Origin: Cudoniella acicularis
Taxonomy: Eukaryota; Ascomycota; Leotiomycetes; Helotiales; Helotiaceae
Direction of reading: 5' to 3'
DNA length: 64,000 bases
NCBI GenBank assembly: GCA_013054445.1
Contig: JAAMPI010000035.1
Location: 24,514 to 88,513 of the forward strand
The notes beneath the pieces were generated by a model. The model worked only from the letters and a program-made list of their open reading frames with translations, was not told the origin of the DNA and ran no database searches. The number at the start of each line of letters is the position of its first letter. The first letter of the stretch is position 1. Positions 14,101 through 24,418 of the stretch are shown one piece after another. The translations under genes were made by a program, and so were the position numbers.

Positions 14101-15818
14101 TTGGGTTATGTCAAGACTCACCATTTGCCGCTGTACACGACGGGTAATTTACATATCTCTGTCTTAATTTTCATCCAAAACTAACTCGCTGCAGTTATTG
14201 TTACTGCGGTAGTTCTCTACCTAACACAAGTTCGCCAACAAGTGACGATTCCTGCACAATTGCTTGCCCTGGTGACAAGAATCAAATTTGCGGCGGCAAC
14301 TACGTTGTTCCCAGACGCTCTCTTAATAAACGCCAGGGACTGGGTGCTCCTCCTGCTACCTTCCTCCTGACTGTCTATGCCAATTCTCATGTTCAGCAAA
14401 TTATCTCGTCGTCCAGTTCTACAGTAGTGTATTCAACCTCGAGCTCTACTGTCGCTCAATCGCCATCAGGAACATTGAGCTCAAGTATTGTAGCTCCATC
14501 CTCGGTCACATCTAAGGATCCTTCATCCCCTGGCTCGGTCCAAGTTTCCTCATCTGCTGGATCCACGACAATATCTTCAAAATTCGGTTCCGCTTCAAGC
14601 ATCTCTTCAACGTCTACTTATGTGCTAAGTTCTCCAAACCTTCCGCAAGGCAGTTCATCAAGCATGGTAGGCATATCAACCTACAGCTCTTCGATTGCTA
14701 CTCAAACATCGTCCAAATCAGTTGCTCAGAGCCAATCTAGCGGCGTTATTAGAACTCAATCAGTTATGGGACCATCGACAGCAGTTTCCTACTCGAGGTC
14801 TACAGTATACCAAACAACCATCTACACCATTACTAGCTGCGCCCCCACGGTCACAAACTGCCCTGCTCTTATTGGAAAATTGACAACAGTGACTATCCCA
14901 GCTTACACCACCATCTGCCCTGTGTCACCAGCTCCTACTCAACCATCAGTCTCAACAGGTATCCCAACAAAGACATCGTCGGTGACAATTTCCACAGTGT
15001 ACGCAACTTCCGTATACACCGTCACAAGCTGTGCTCCAACTGTCACAAACTGCCCTGCACTTATTGGAAAATTGACCACAGTAACCGTCCCACTCTACAC
15101 CACCATCTGCCCATTGGCCACTGGTTCATCTTCGGCGTCTGTCACGCCTGTCACTTTCTATCCCAACAACCCAACTACACGCGCACCGCTCAAATCGGTC
15201 ACTCCAGCAAACCCCAGCTTCAAGGGCGTTCCTCACAACCCCGTTCCTCCCCCGCAGATTACCTACACCACGGTTGTCATCACTTCGTACGTGGATATCT
15301 GCCCAGCTGGCTTCACGATAGTGACAACAAGTCAAACACAAACAAAGACGCTCCGCCTTACTTCGCTGAGCAGTATTACCACACCTTCCGCATCCATCCC
15401 CATGGTCACCAAAACCATCACCGCAACAATCCGCGGCTCTGTGACTACAGCTACTTTGACAGTGCCTTACGTGCCTAAGACCGTTGCACCCGGAGTCCCT
15501 GTAGGCAACGTCGCACCATTCTCCACAACGAAGCCTCTCACTCCTGGAAACGCATCAGGCAACGGACCAAAACAAACCCAGATCTCTTATGTCATTTCCA
15601 CCAAGATCGTAACTATTCTTCCGGTGCAGAGCATGCCTGCTTACCCATTGGGTAACACTACATTGCCCAAGGGCACTGCAAGTGCTGTTTCACTTACAAG
15701 CTCAGGTGTGGCGAAGCCAACGTATAGTGCTATGCAGGGTGGATCGAACGGAGGCGTTGAGAGGGTTTGGTGGAGCATGGTTGGTGCTGCTGGATTGGCT
15801 GGCGTGGCTCTGTTGTAA
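11108..15818 (+). CDS. Secreted GH16-like protein with three WSC domains, mucin stalk and GPI signal
   Basis: My best model has ten exons: 11108-11233, 11288-11316, 11370-11581, 11631-11663, 11712-11772, 11821-12297, 12390-12751, 12862-13329, 13609-14143 and 14195-15818. They total 3927 nt (1308 residues) with all phases consistent. Order: signal peptide (MAKFAVLSLFTACSLA; an in-frame ATG at 11075 is the alternative), a GH16 laminarinase-like domain (KQTFTHGLI, GGGVYATQWTSDYIRIWFF, YWAINSIKVYQ), WSC1 (about 12600-12990), WSC2 (13180-13730), WSC3 (14010-14310), a KR site, a long Ser/Thr stalk and a C-terminal hydrophobic GPI-type tail. The GH16 catalytic motif reads GEIDIVAG instead of the E-x-D-x-x-E pattern, and the usual TWPAFW segment before it is absent, so hydrolase activity is doubtful. 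It probably binds or scaffolds wall glucan. Exon 3/4 borders are the least certain part. Confidence 0.85.
13785..13962 (+). repeat. Three 60-bp direct repeats inside the GH16/WSC gene
   Basis: Tandem in-frame units of exactly 60 bp encode ELPTPATTIILDPESISSSY-like blocks between WSC2 and WSC3. Units two and three differ at only a few positions; the first is more diverged and the last is truncated at its end. Such repeats change copy number by slippage or unequal exchange and lengthen a surface stalk without changing frame. Confidence 0.9.
14802..15112 (+). repeat. Two 119-bp repeats in the Ser/Thr stalk
   Basis: Units at 14802-14920 and 14994-15112 have equal length and encode near-identical blocks built around TSCAPTVTNCPALIGKLTTV and ending YTTICP. 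This Cys-containing motif recurs in fungal mucin-like surface proteins; its four cysteines per block could form local disulfides. The spacing between units (73 bp) is Ser/Thr-rich. Confidence 0.85.
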
Positions 15819-16347
15819 TGATGTTTTTGACGAGAATTTTTAAATTGGAAATTATGGGGAGAATATGGGGTGGATATAAATGTTTTTCTTTGCTGTCTGT
15901 CTTTTAGAACTATATCTATATTTGTGTTTATTTTCTTGTCTTCTTCGCCAGGGTTGTAGGGGTTTCGAACGGTTATAAATGATATGTGGTTGTGGGGTTT
16001 CATCTACTGCTGTTGTTCTTTATATCATGTGCCCCACATCGTATATTTTTCGGGATAATGTCAGTGCCCGATCACTGATCTTAAGTGCTTTACGATTATT
16101 CATCCCAACTTGCGTACATTCCTTTTTCTGCAATTTTTGTTTTACACATGACTAAGTTCACTTTTACACACCCCACACCTCCAATACCTTCCTTACCCTT
16201 TAACACGAAACAGAAATCGTTTCCTCCCATATTTACCATTTCACCTCACATTTCCCATCACTTACAGCAGTCTCCCTTCGAATCCCTCCTTAACCCCTCC
16301 TTCCCCAAACGTTCCCTCAATAAAAACCTACTCAACAGAAATCAGAG
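15819..16347. other. Convergent 3' region
   Basis: About 530 bp between two convergent genes, T-rich on the left (GH16/WSC 3' UTR) and C/A-rich on the right. No gene was recognised. Confidence 0.4.
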
Positions 16348-17056
16348 TCACCTCTCGTTAGCAGTACCATGCTCCTCCCAAACCAAAACCGGCGTTCCAT
16401 TCGCCGCTTCCGAATTCGTGAGATCGAGGACTTTGGTCGGGTAGGCGACGTTGCCGAATATCTTTTTTGCTCTCATCGGTTTTTCTCTTGCGGCAGGTAT
16501 TGGGGAAGATTTTGAAAGGGGAGTGTAAAGAAATGGGGGGTATGCATAACAGAGCCATCAGGCTGTGACTGCACGGCCCAGCGGTTTAGGCGGTCGCTTG
16601 AGGAGCCTGGACCTCCATAAACTCGAGCGTCGAGGTAGGAGCTTGGATTGGAGCCTTGTGTGGGATCTGGTTTCAATGGGGTTTTTTGTTAGTGTTTTTT
16701 ATATTCGGAAAAAAATTGAGGTGGGTAGAAATAGGAGGATGATATACTGGCAGGAGCAGAGATATAACTCCCGGTCGAGTTATTGAGAATGACGACGTTT
16801 CCTTTTCCCACATCTGCGATGAGCCGGACTTGGTGGGCGTTGCTATTACTGAGGTTGTGGCGTAGCTGGATGCCCTGTTTGAAATTCGTTTAGCTTTCTT
16901 GGACTGCTCAATTTGGGACATGAATCAGTGGACATGGAGCAGTTACCATCCGTTCACCTCGGTGCCTGCTGCGCTGCTGCCGTTGTAGAGATCTGCGGCG
17001 GTTTGTGTCGCAACATTGGAGATATAGTATGTTCCCGGGCCTTTGTAGGTTGACAT
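16348..17056 (-). CDS. Ricin-B-like (beta-trefoil) lectin-type protein
   Basis: A four-exon gene of 151 residues that no single open frame shows. Exons on the minus strand: 17056-16958, 16874-16748, 16666-16551 and 16461-16348 (456 nt in total, divisible by three). Beta-trefoil style repeats are visible: GPGTYYISNVATQTAADLYN at the start, then LRHNLSNSNAHQVRLIAD, LNRWAVQSQPDGS, and a last repeat VLDLTNSEAANGTPV followed by GTANER. Small single-domain proteins of this type are common in filamentous ascomycetes and bind carbohydrate. No signal peptide is present, so it is probably cytosolic. The exon 1 donor (GTGAAC after GAG) was chosen over a later GT because it alone keeps the frame. Intron 3 has a weak donor (GTTATG). 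The sugar specificity is unknown. Confidence 0.72.
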
Positions 17057-18885
17057 TTTGCTGGCTTGTTGGGACGCTGGATTGGGAGTTTAGGAGTTTG
17101 TGTTTCGTGATTTGGGTTTACCTTTTCCTTGCCACGAAAGGTAGGCTCGAGGGTTTATATGCTTGACGAGAGAGAATCACGGCTGGCGTGATTGAAATGA
17201 AGAGACGAACAGCTTCTTAGCTACTCTCCAAATATTGTGCAACTTGTACATAATTGAATGATGTCCAGCATGATGAGGAGAAATACACAAGTAGTGTAAC
17301 ATTCGGAAGGAGTCTTGAAAATCGGGCAGCGAATAAAGAGGAGGTTGTTAAGCTGCCACAGTTCTTTTCGAAGTTGGTTGCATGATCATCATAACACAAC
17401 AAGAGAAATTCTACACGATTTGACGCTTATGGTTTCGATGCTTCATGTCACCTTGTGAATACTTACACCAATTGGAATTATATTTCGCGATTTTCCAAGT
17501 GTATCATGTCTGTTGCTTCCGTAGATATCAGTGAAAGTTTGACTTGCCAAGAGTTTTCTGTGTGGTTGTTGTTGGAGTAGATCGAGGATATATAACGTGA
17601 TGTCCAGCTGAGACGCGCTTCTGTCTGCCATTCGGAATCGTCTCGCCTACAATGCAGATCCTACACGTCCATAAAATCATATGACTGATACATGTAGGAT
17701 ATAAGCTTAAACTTTGACTTGCAGCATCATTTCATCCGATGTCAGTAGAATAGATAGACAGTGTTCGTGTTTCATTCAAGACTGCAAATTGAGAGAACTT
17801 CAGAACGCAGAAATTACTCGGGAGAATTATCAATGGCACACCCAGCATTGGCGGAGCCTCGAAGGGAGTGAGTACTACTGCATAAAACTCTATGACACCG
17901 TCGCACTGTGAGGTGGGGTTTTCCCGGTGTGGATTATCAACGGCCGCCAAGAGAGGCGTAGGCAATGAAAATGCAAGCATATGTATGAGCTAATCTTCGT
18001 GTATGCAAACCCATGCAGTATGTCGATATATCCTGCACGTGCACGTGCATGTGCCAAATGTTAGGTTACACAACAGCTCCCTCGAGTTGTGCAATCGTTC
18101 GTACGTACGGGAAGTTAAAGTCGAGAGGCGGTCTGAGATGACGAGATACGGAACGGAACGAAAGTGGGGGGTGCGAGCCTCTTAAACCACTTCAAAGATT
18201 CAAAATATCGGGATATTATTCATCTGTGTGTGTTAGTTGAGACGCACTTCGTAGGTCGAAAATTTATGACATGGAAATGAGAAGTTGTTGAGAGGCTGAG
18301 AAGGTATTGAAGTGAAGTCTAATCCTATGGGATTTGAGTAGGCCGCGTGTTAGCAGGGTAGGAATAGCCTATCTTAGCGATCTGGATCCAGCATACTTGT
18401 CGGTAAGTTTCAGTGAATTATAGCACACCCTGCTTAATATTTGGCGCATGCCGCTGAACGGTACTCTTATTTGTGGAGTACAAAATCCTTCAGGATTTCG
18501 CCAACTCAACTTTCTGTGAAATTCTTGAAAGTTTGCTCGCGTGAAGTTAACTGACTGGATGCATGTTAGCATTTCGAAGAGGTAGTCCTAAATAGGAAAG
18601 TCGTTGCGAAATTTTGAAGTGACGAGGCAGGGAGAGAGGTCCAAGCAGAATAGTTGCTGGAACAGCGGTCGCCTACATGACCAATGAGAACAAGAAATCC
18701 CGAACTAATGCACCGGATAAATTACTTGCAGAGGTTCGAATTTTCTCTCTTTTTGGCTTCGTAGATTATCTGGGTGAGATTTAAGATACATGAAGAGAGC
18801 GCGAGATTAAGCACCAAACAGAAGCCCTTGTCATCTACCGGAGTGCGCAGGCCGAGCACGTCGTACAAGTGCAGCTAGCTGTCTC
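17057..18885. other. Gene-poor intergenic region
   Basis: About 1.8 kb in which only short unconserved frames occur. It holds the lectin gene promoter at its left edge and a run of adjacent E-box hexamers near 18036-18053. I see no RNA gene or transposon ends. Confidence 0.45.
18036..18053. promoter_or_regulatory. Adjacent CACGTG E-boxes
   Basis: Two abutting perfect CACGTG palindromes (18036-18041, 18042-18047) are followed by CATGTG (18048-18053). CACGTG is the core site for bHLH regulators in fungi. No gene starts nearby, so the role is open. Confidence 0.35.
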
Positions 18886-19340
18886 TCAATCAAGAACCAG
18901 CTCTTTGATCCAACTTCGTCGTCGATATTGTCGAATGGCAAGGAACAACCGGATGATAAGCAAGGCGAGGATGGTCAAAAACGTGCCCATGATGATTCCT
19001 CCGATAATCTTCAATTGAGTGTCTGACTGCGAGGAAAAAATTGTTAGCTTTCTGTCATCGAGGTCAAGTTGAGTGGAAAATGTTTCAGGATGGGATTTAT
19101 TTACCAGTTGGGTGCCATTTGCGATCTCCGTGCTCCGGGATGTAAGTTGGATGACCTTTGTGTCGGGAGAGAGGTGCCAGTTCCCGGGGAATGCGTTTTC
19201 CAATGCGTTGGTAGCGGGTTTCTCGGCTTCATTGCCTTTTTCAAGTAGTTCCAGGTCGAGTGAACTTGCTTCCCTACTGCCACAAGAGCCTCTCTAGTAG
19301 GTTTTGCAAGAGGCTTCAAGAACGAAATTTTTGAGCCCAT
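18886..19340 (-). pseudogene. Small single-pass membrane protein, frame-broken
   Basis: The likely start is the ATG at 19340 (MGSKISFLKPLAKPTREAL). The downstream part, LELLEKGNEAEKPATNALEN to the C-terminus, is in another frame: the two ATG-started frames are offset by two bases, so one base seems to be missing, or two gained, around 19230-19270. The C-terminal half has a clear transmembrane helix (LKIIGGIIMGTFLTILALLI) and a basic tail (RQYRRRS). A well-formed intron lies between NGTQL and SDTQLK: GTAAAT donor, GCTAAC branch, TCGCAG acceptor, 78 bp and free of stops, so splicing or retention both keep the frame. Function unknown. The break may be real or a sequence error; if the first part is not coding, an intact shorter gene could start at 19203. 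Confidence 0.4.
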
Positions 19341-20059
19341 GATTTCGTTTTGGTGTGAATATCGTTGCGAGTAATTGGATTTGATAGTGACACAGGTGAG
19401 AGAATTTCGTTTTGGCTGTCTTCAAAATCGAAAGAGCACGGTATTCCTACATGGTTTTTTGAAAATATCTTAGAACCGTCTTTTAATTTGAGCGTATGGT
19501 GTTAAAGGGTTAACAAAAAATGAACACAAGAGGATTTGGATTCCTCATTCCACTAAATAATCAAGGTACAGGAGGTTATTTACATTTGAAAGTAATGGAA
19601 GACAAGAGCACACCGATAAGTTTCAGGAATTCTGTGGATTGACACCATATTGTATTGATGATTCTAAGTAACTTGTACATGTGTCTAATTGTTGACCTGT
19701 AGATTCCCACCCAAATGAACTGGATATTAAAACATCAAAATCTAATTCCGTGACTCCACATCTTGACCTGCCGTGACTCGACTTCGGTCGAATAGAGCTG
19801 GCCAACTGGCCCAACCCTGTAAAACGTGAGCATCAAGAGGATTTCCCAGTATCTCTTGTGATTCAATAGAAAACAGGCCAGAAGTATCCCCGGAATGGCA
19901 GTGTTTCGTTCGCGTTTTGCTGTCCTTTTTACCTCTCCAACGCTTTTGTCTACTTCTATACATGGGTGGAAATCCCTGCAACAGCCGAGAAAATCCTCGA
20001 ATTCCTGATCGAGTTCAATTTCGACCCAAACATAATCCCATCCACTTTTCAACATCCTT
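19341..20059. other. Intergenic region
   Basis: About 720 bp, AT-rich on the left; no conserved coding signal. It contains the 3' end of the downstream minus-strand regulator gene. Confidence 0.4.
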
Positions 20060-21487
20060 TCAAGCACCGCTCCATTCTTTTCGCATCTCAGCAACTCGTT
20101 CAGCAAGCAGCAAAAAAATCTTTTCTGTCACAACAGCTTGAGCGTCCATCTGATACGGGTGCTTTTGTGCGAATCGGGCCACAATGTCCTTCGAGCAAAC
20201 AATCAACAACTCTGCCTTTTTGATCTGCAAGCCCAGCATATCCTGCTTCAGCCTCCTCTCGTCCTCCTTGGCGATTTTATACATGCCGAGCGCGAATTGG
20301 GGCGAGTTGCCAAGGTCGTTCTCCTTGCTAAAAGCAATAGCCTCCTCTTCTTGTTCCTCTTTCGCTTTCCGACAGAGCTGCTCCAAGACTGATACGATAC
20401 GAGCAGCGAGAAGACTCATCGACAAGCCGACAGCATAATCTTTTCCAGAGCATGCACAGTTAAGGACTTCCGACCCCAGCTTGAGCGCCTCTTGGATTTG
20501 TGCAAGGTCCATTTCATACGAGCGGTGATGAGTCGGCTCTTCTGGCATATAGGATATGTGCGAAATGATGTTCGCATTGCATGTGCAGCCTGCAGAAGAA
20601 GGCTTTGCTTTCGGCCCATTGGAGCTGCAAGTCGAGCATGGGCTGGATTTTCGCTCATTGACAGGCTTCACAGGTTGCTGATCGAAATAGCTATCCGACT
20701 CAATCGAGGTCATGGGCGCATCCGAAAACTCTCCTCCTTCGAACTCGGAGAATCCTGATTCCGGTGTTGGACTGCTGGAATAAACTGAGTTTTGCTTGAA
20801 ACGTTGCGGAGATTTGAAAACTTGCTCTGACATTGAGAACTCATATTGCGGCTGGAAATTGGACAATTGCACCTCCTTGCTATCGAAAATGGACGGGGAG
20901 AATGCAGTATCCGGTGATAGCATAGGCGTCGAAAAATCCGGCATGGGCATGCTGTCAAAGGCCCAATCTCTAAATTGCTGTGACATAAAATCCGGGAGCT
21001 CAGGAATACCGGCTGGGGATTCTGGGTACTCTCCGAAGCCTGTCGAGTTCGTCACACCAGGCGAGTTTGGAGAAGTAGGTGAGCTCAAAAAGTCGAGATT
21101 GTTTGTCGCAGGTGGCGCCGGAGGTCCGGAGGGGTTCATCTGGATAGGCGAATTCAAAATATCCACATCGAGGGTTGAGTTTGCTGTGCATTGTTGTTCA
21201 GATGTCTTCGAAATCGGGTTCTCATGGAAGTTCATGTCCGTCGAAGAAGTATCTGACCCTGAGTCGAGTGCCACATTCTTCCTCATGGCTTCATAGCTAT
21301 CCGCGCTTCGTTTCCCTGACCTTCGAGATATCCCATAAACACACTCCACACCATGTTTTGCACACCTAGTACAGGAAGGTTTCGTTTGTGTGCAACGCAC
21401 TTTCGCTGTGCTGCATGCGTCACAAGAAGCCCTCAGCTTGGGAGCCTTCCGTGCCATTGTGCGACTTCGATATGCTGAGTCCGACAT
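20060..21487 (-). CDS. AflR-like Zn2Cys6 transcription factor
   Basis: A single-exon gene of 475 residues from the ATG at 21487; the frame upstream of it has no ATG. The N-terminal binuclear zinc cluster has canonical spacing C-x2-C-x6-C-x6-C-x2-C-x6-C (C22, C25, C32, C39, C42, C49), followed by the basic linker SRRSGKR. This arrangement with SCDACSTAKVRC is typical of AflR-type regulators of secondary metabolism. The C-terminal half, with CACSGKDYAVGLSMSLLAARI and a long helical segment, fits the AflR C-terminal domain. The middle is Ser/Pro-rich. No polyketide or peptide synthase is in the window, so the target is unknown; it may act in trans. The frame is intact. Confidence 0.85.
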   Translation of the reverse strand: MSDSAYRSRTMARKAPKLRASCDACSTAKVRCTQTKPSCTRCAKHGVECVYGISRRSGKRSADSYEAMRKNVALDSGSDTSSTDMNFHENPISKTSEQQCTANSTLDVDILNSPIQMNPSGPPAPPATNNLDFLSSPTSPNSPGVTNSTGFGEYPESPAGIPELPDFMSQQFRDWAFDSMPMPDFSTPMLSPDTAFSPSIFDSKEVQLSNFQPQYEFSMSEQVFKSPQRFKQNSVYSSSPTPESGFSEFEGGEFSDAPMTSIESDSYFDQQPVKPVNERKSSPCSTCSSNGPKAKPSSAGCTCNANIISHISYMPEEPTHHRSYEMDLAQIQEALKLGSEVLNCACSGKDYAVGLSMSLLAARIVSVLEQLCRKAKEEQEEEAIAFSKENDLGNSPQFALGMYKIAKEDERRLKQDMLGLQIKKAELLIVCSKDIVARFAQKHPYQMDAQAVVTEKIFLLLAERVAEMRKEWSGA

Positions 21488-23496
21488 TGTAAAAGAGTTC
21501 AGGCTGCGGTTGCGTCGTCGAGGTAGTTCCAATTGATGATCATGTCCTTTGAACTAAGTATAAATTTCTCTTAACATTCAGACTTGGGAGATGCAGCTGC
21601 TCAAGTATATACTTTATTAGTTCCAGCGTACATCCATGTCTCAGCTCCTTCACCCATACACAATCACATCTGTAAGCTCCTTGGGGAGCACACATAACGT
21701 GGTACCCTTGCAGAACAACGCGTCCGCGCAACAACGGCATTTTCCCCTCGTGGGTAGGTTTTGTCGATGTCACTAAAAACAACCGCTTTGGCGCAGAGTT
21801 TGGAGGGGAACGCTATAAGCAGGGTAAGCTGCTTATCTTGCATGTAAGCTGAGCAAGAATTGCGCCTTATAGATTGCGCCCCTGCCCTGCATACTTTCGT
21901 ACGCCTCAAGGCAGCCAGGCGGCTCGGGGCTTTTTGACAGTGAAGGTGGCTGCAGGATCTGCCGTTCTATAGTCGATCTTGCTGACATAGAAGCTTCAGT
22001 ATCTATATAAACTAGTTCCGGACAATTCGTCCCGCAATTAGTGGAATTCAAGAACGACGATCTTCTTCAAACTAAATTAGCATGCTTTCTTAACAAAAGT
22101 CTACAATCTTTCCAAGACAACGGAACCTTATCAACCTTCCATGCTGGTGGGTAACCAAGGGTACCGGATAATACTGACATTAACCTCGCGACACACGTGG
22201 GAATCCTTCGGAACAGAGCTGAAGGATGCACCCATGAGTGCCGCTATTACCCCGCCAGACCAATCGGCTAGGGGACTGGGAAAGAAGCCAAGACTGAGAT
22301 GCAAGCCATTTAGTGTCTACCATTCCTTTCGTGCACTACCACCGTAGGACGGGGGGGTACGAGCGTAAGCATTTGTACAACGTTTGTACGGTTCTCTTAC
22401 CAGCAACATCAGCCCCGACTTTGTCAGCTTAGTTTACAGCCGTCCATTGGAAGGTCGTATACGCATGCAGGATGCCGACACCATACTGCAGAATTCTGCA
22501 CCTCTCCGGAATAGCGATTGGAGGATACCTTAACCTAATGATCCGCCAACTGTTCTACCGTGATAATGGATAATGGGAAACACCAAATGGACCTGAAAAG
22601 TCAAAAATACAATTGCATGTGATGCCTGGGTAGCGGAAATAATTCATTTTGAATGAGTATTTTCGATTACAAGTTTATTGTTCTGGAATGGAGGATGATT
22701 CATTGATGTCATTCTGACCGACACTCTTAAAGTAGTAAAACAATGTCGCTTAGCGGCCCAGCAGCGGGAGGGAAAGGGGAGAGATGCATGCTTGCTGCAG
22801 AGCCGGGGCATTCGCAGATAGTAACCATGTAGTTCAACGTTTTGCGTGGGAATTTGGGATGGGAAGCTTATGGAAGTCCCTTGAAAGATTCCATTTGCTG
22901 GAACAAATTCCACGTGTAATCATAGCTAAGATGGCTTGTCTGAAATCCTACAAGAGAGGGGCTAGGACCTAGGTAGCTATCAATTTTGGTTTGCTCACTT
23001 TGCTTAGAGACTTGGCGTTTTGGGCGGGCTGACTGGTAAAGATGTCTCCTGCCAAAGTAAGAATCTACACGAGTTGAGCTGGTGTTTTACGCCACTGTTA
23101 CACTCTTGATTATGGGAGGTATTAAACGATTACTTGGTGGTCAGTGGCTACTTTAAGGCGCTCTCACCTCAAAAATTCTCACCGAGGTTCATGGCCAATA
23201 GTCAAGTTCCAATTGAGCTCGAGTGAGATCAACGGCTCAGACAGGGCCGAGGGTGGGTTAGACCACCTGCAAAGATGACTTAGTGTCGACGATCTGCTTG
23301 CTCACATTTGCTGAGTAGGCGAGGTCAAGAAAACTTCGGTGAAAAGCCACGCGTTGTGAAGGTATCTGTCCGAGTGCAGTAATCTAATCATAAAGTTATG
23401 TCTGCTTTGACTAAATCAAGCGGATTTCTCTTGTGCACGTACTTCTGTGCTCTGTGAGAGGAGGAAGGCTCTGAAATCCGACCTCCCTCCTTGGGA
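21488..23496. other. Gene-poor intergenic region
   Basis: About 2 kb with only short, unconserved frames. The regulator promoter is at the left edge. No repeat family, RNA gene or transposase remnant was recognised. Confidence 0.45.
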
Positions 23497-24418
23497 TTAT
23501 ACCCCCGCACTAGTCGCCGACCTCGTTATTGACTGCCCCTCCACTCTTCCTTCCGGCCCGCCAGGTTCCCGCTTCAACCCAAATACTTGTGCCTTTCCTT
23601 TGCCGCCAAACTTATCCAAGTCGATGACCACACTTCCAAGGATTTTGAAACCTTCTTTTTGAAGCATTCCGCAAGCACCCGGCATTGCTCTCACGAAAGT
23701 GGGTTGGTGTGATTTGCCTGCGACTTCATTACAGGCACGAGTAAGCCACCGACCAAGACCTTGACGCTGATACGCTGGATCTACCATTGTTTGCATGCGG
23801 TCTGCCTTATCTATTAGTAAATCCTTTCCAATTGAGGCCCATATTTCCTGACGTGAAAAGTGGAGCTATTGTTCGAAGTTGAAAGAGACTTACGAAAATG
23901 TTGCGTGGAATCGTAACCATGTTCTGTCGTCAAAGGAATGATGTGAAGAGGGAACACTTCTGCAGCGCGTTCATTCCAGCCCTCAACTTTGATGAATGGA
24001 TTCACGAGTTTCTCCACCGGAGTTAAAACATGAGGTATATTCAACCCCGCCCAAGCCATCATCTTTCTGTGCCATTTTAACAAGTGTCAGCTCTGCCCCT
24101 CTATCAAAAAATCTCACTCAGTGGCTTGGGGATAGGGCCGGACCGAGCTTTCGGGCAACGAACCCTGATTCGACCTCCACGACCTTAAATCCAATAAAAG
24201 TTCTGGACTAAGAAACGTGACTCATGCCAATGTTGCAGAAAGGTTATTGTGTTTTCATCAGTAGCCGTGCCGCGCCAGCAGGTGAAGAAGAGGTTGGGTT
24301 TCAGTGCATGCTCCATTATGCAAGCCATATCATAAGCGTCATCTTTTGTCAGGGGACGGAGAGATAAGGGCATTATGCTGACTTGAGTTGCGGAAGTGTC
24401 ATGTTCCAATTCTAGCAT
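23497..24418 (-). pseudogene. GNAT acetyltransferase relic
   Basis: Pieces of one GNAT protein lie in order on the minus strand. The N-terminus (MPLSLRPLTKDDAYDMACIM, ATG at 24373 or 24418) is followed by EVESGFVARKLG, then AWAGLNIPHVLTPVEKL and the acetyl-CoA loop DPAYQRQGLGRWLTRA, then the GACGMLQKEGFKILGS end. They cannot be joined cleanly. A TAA follows YWI near 24196, a TGA precedes the middle piece, and the perfect GTAAGT intron near 23890 joins pieces that are one base out of frame. I conclude decay with at least three lesions, although an unusual exon structure cannot be excluded by eye. Confidence 0.5.

Noticed and set aside
24194..24220. A 25-nt intron in the GNAT relic that would rescue the frame
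   Set aside because: It is far below the minimum intron size seen elsewhere in this window (about 45 nt), and two further breaks would remain.
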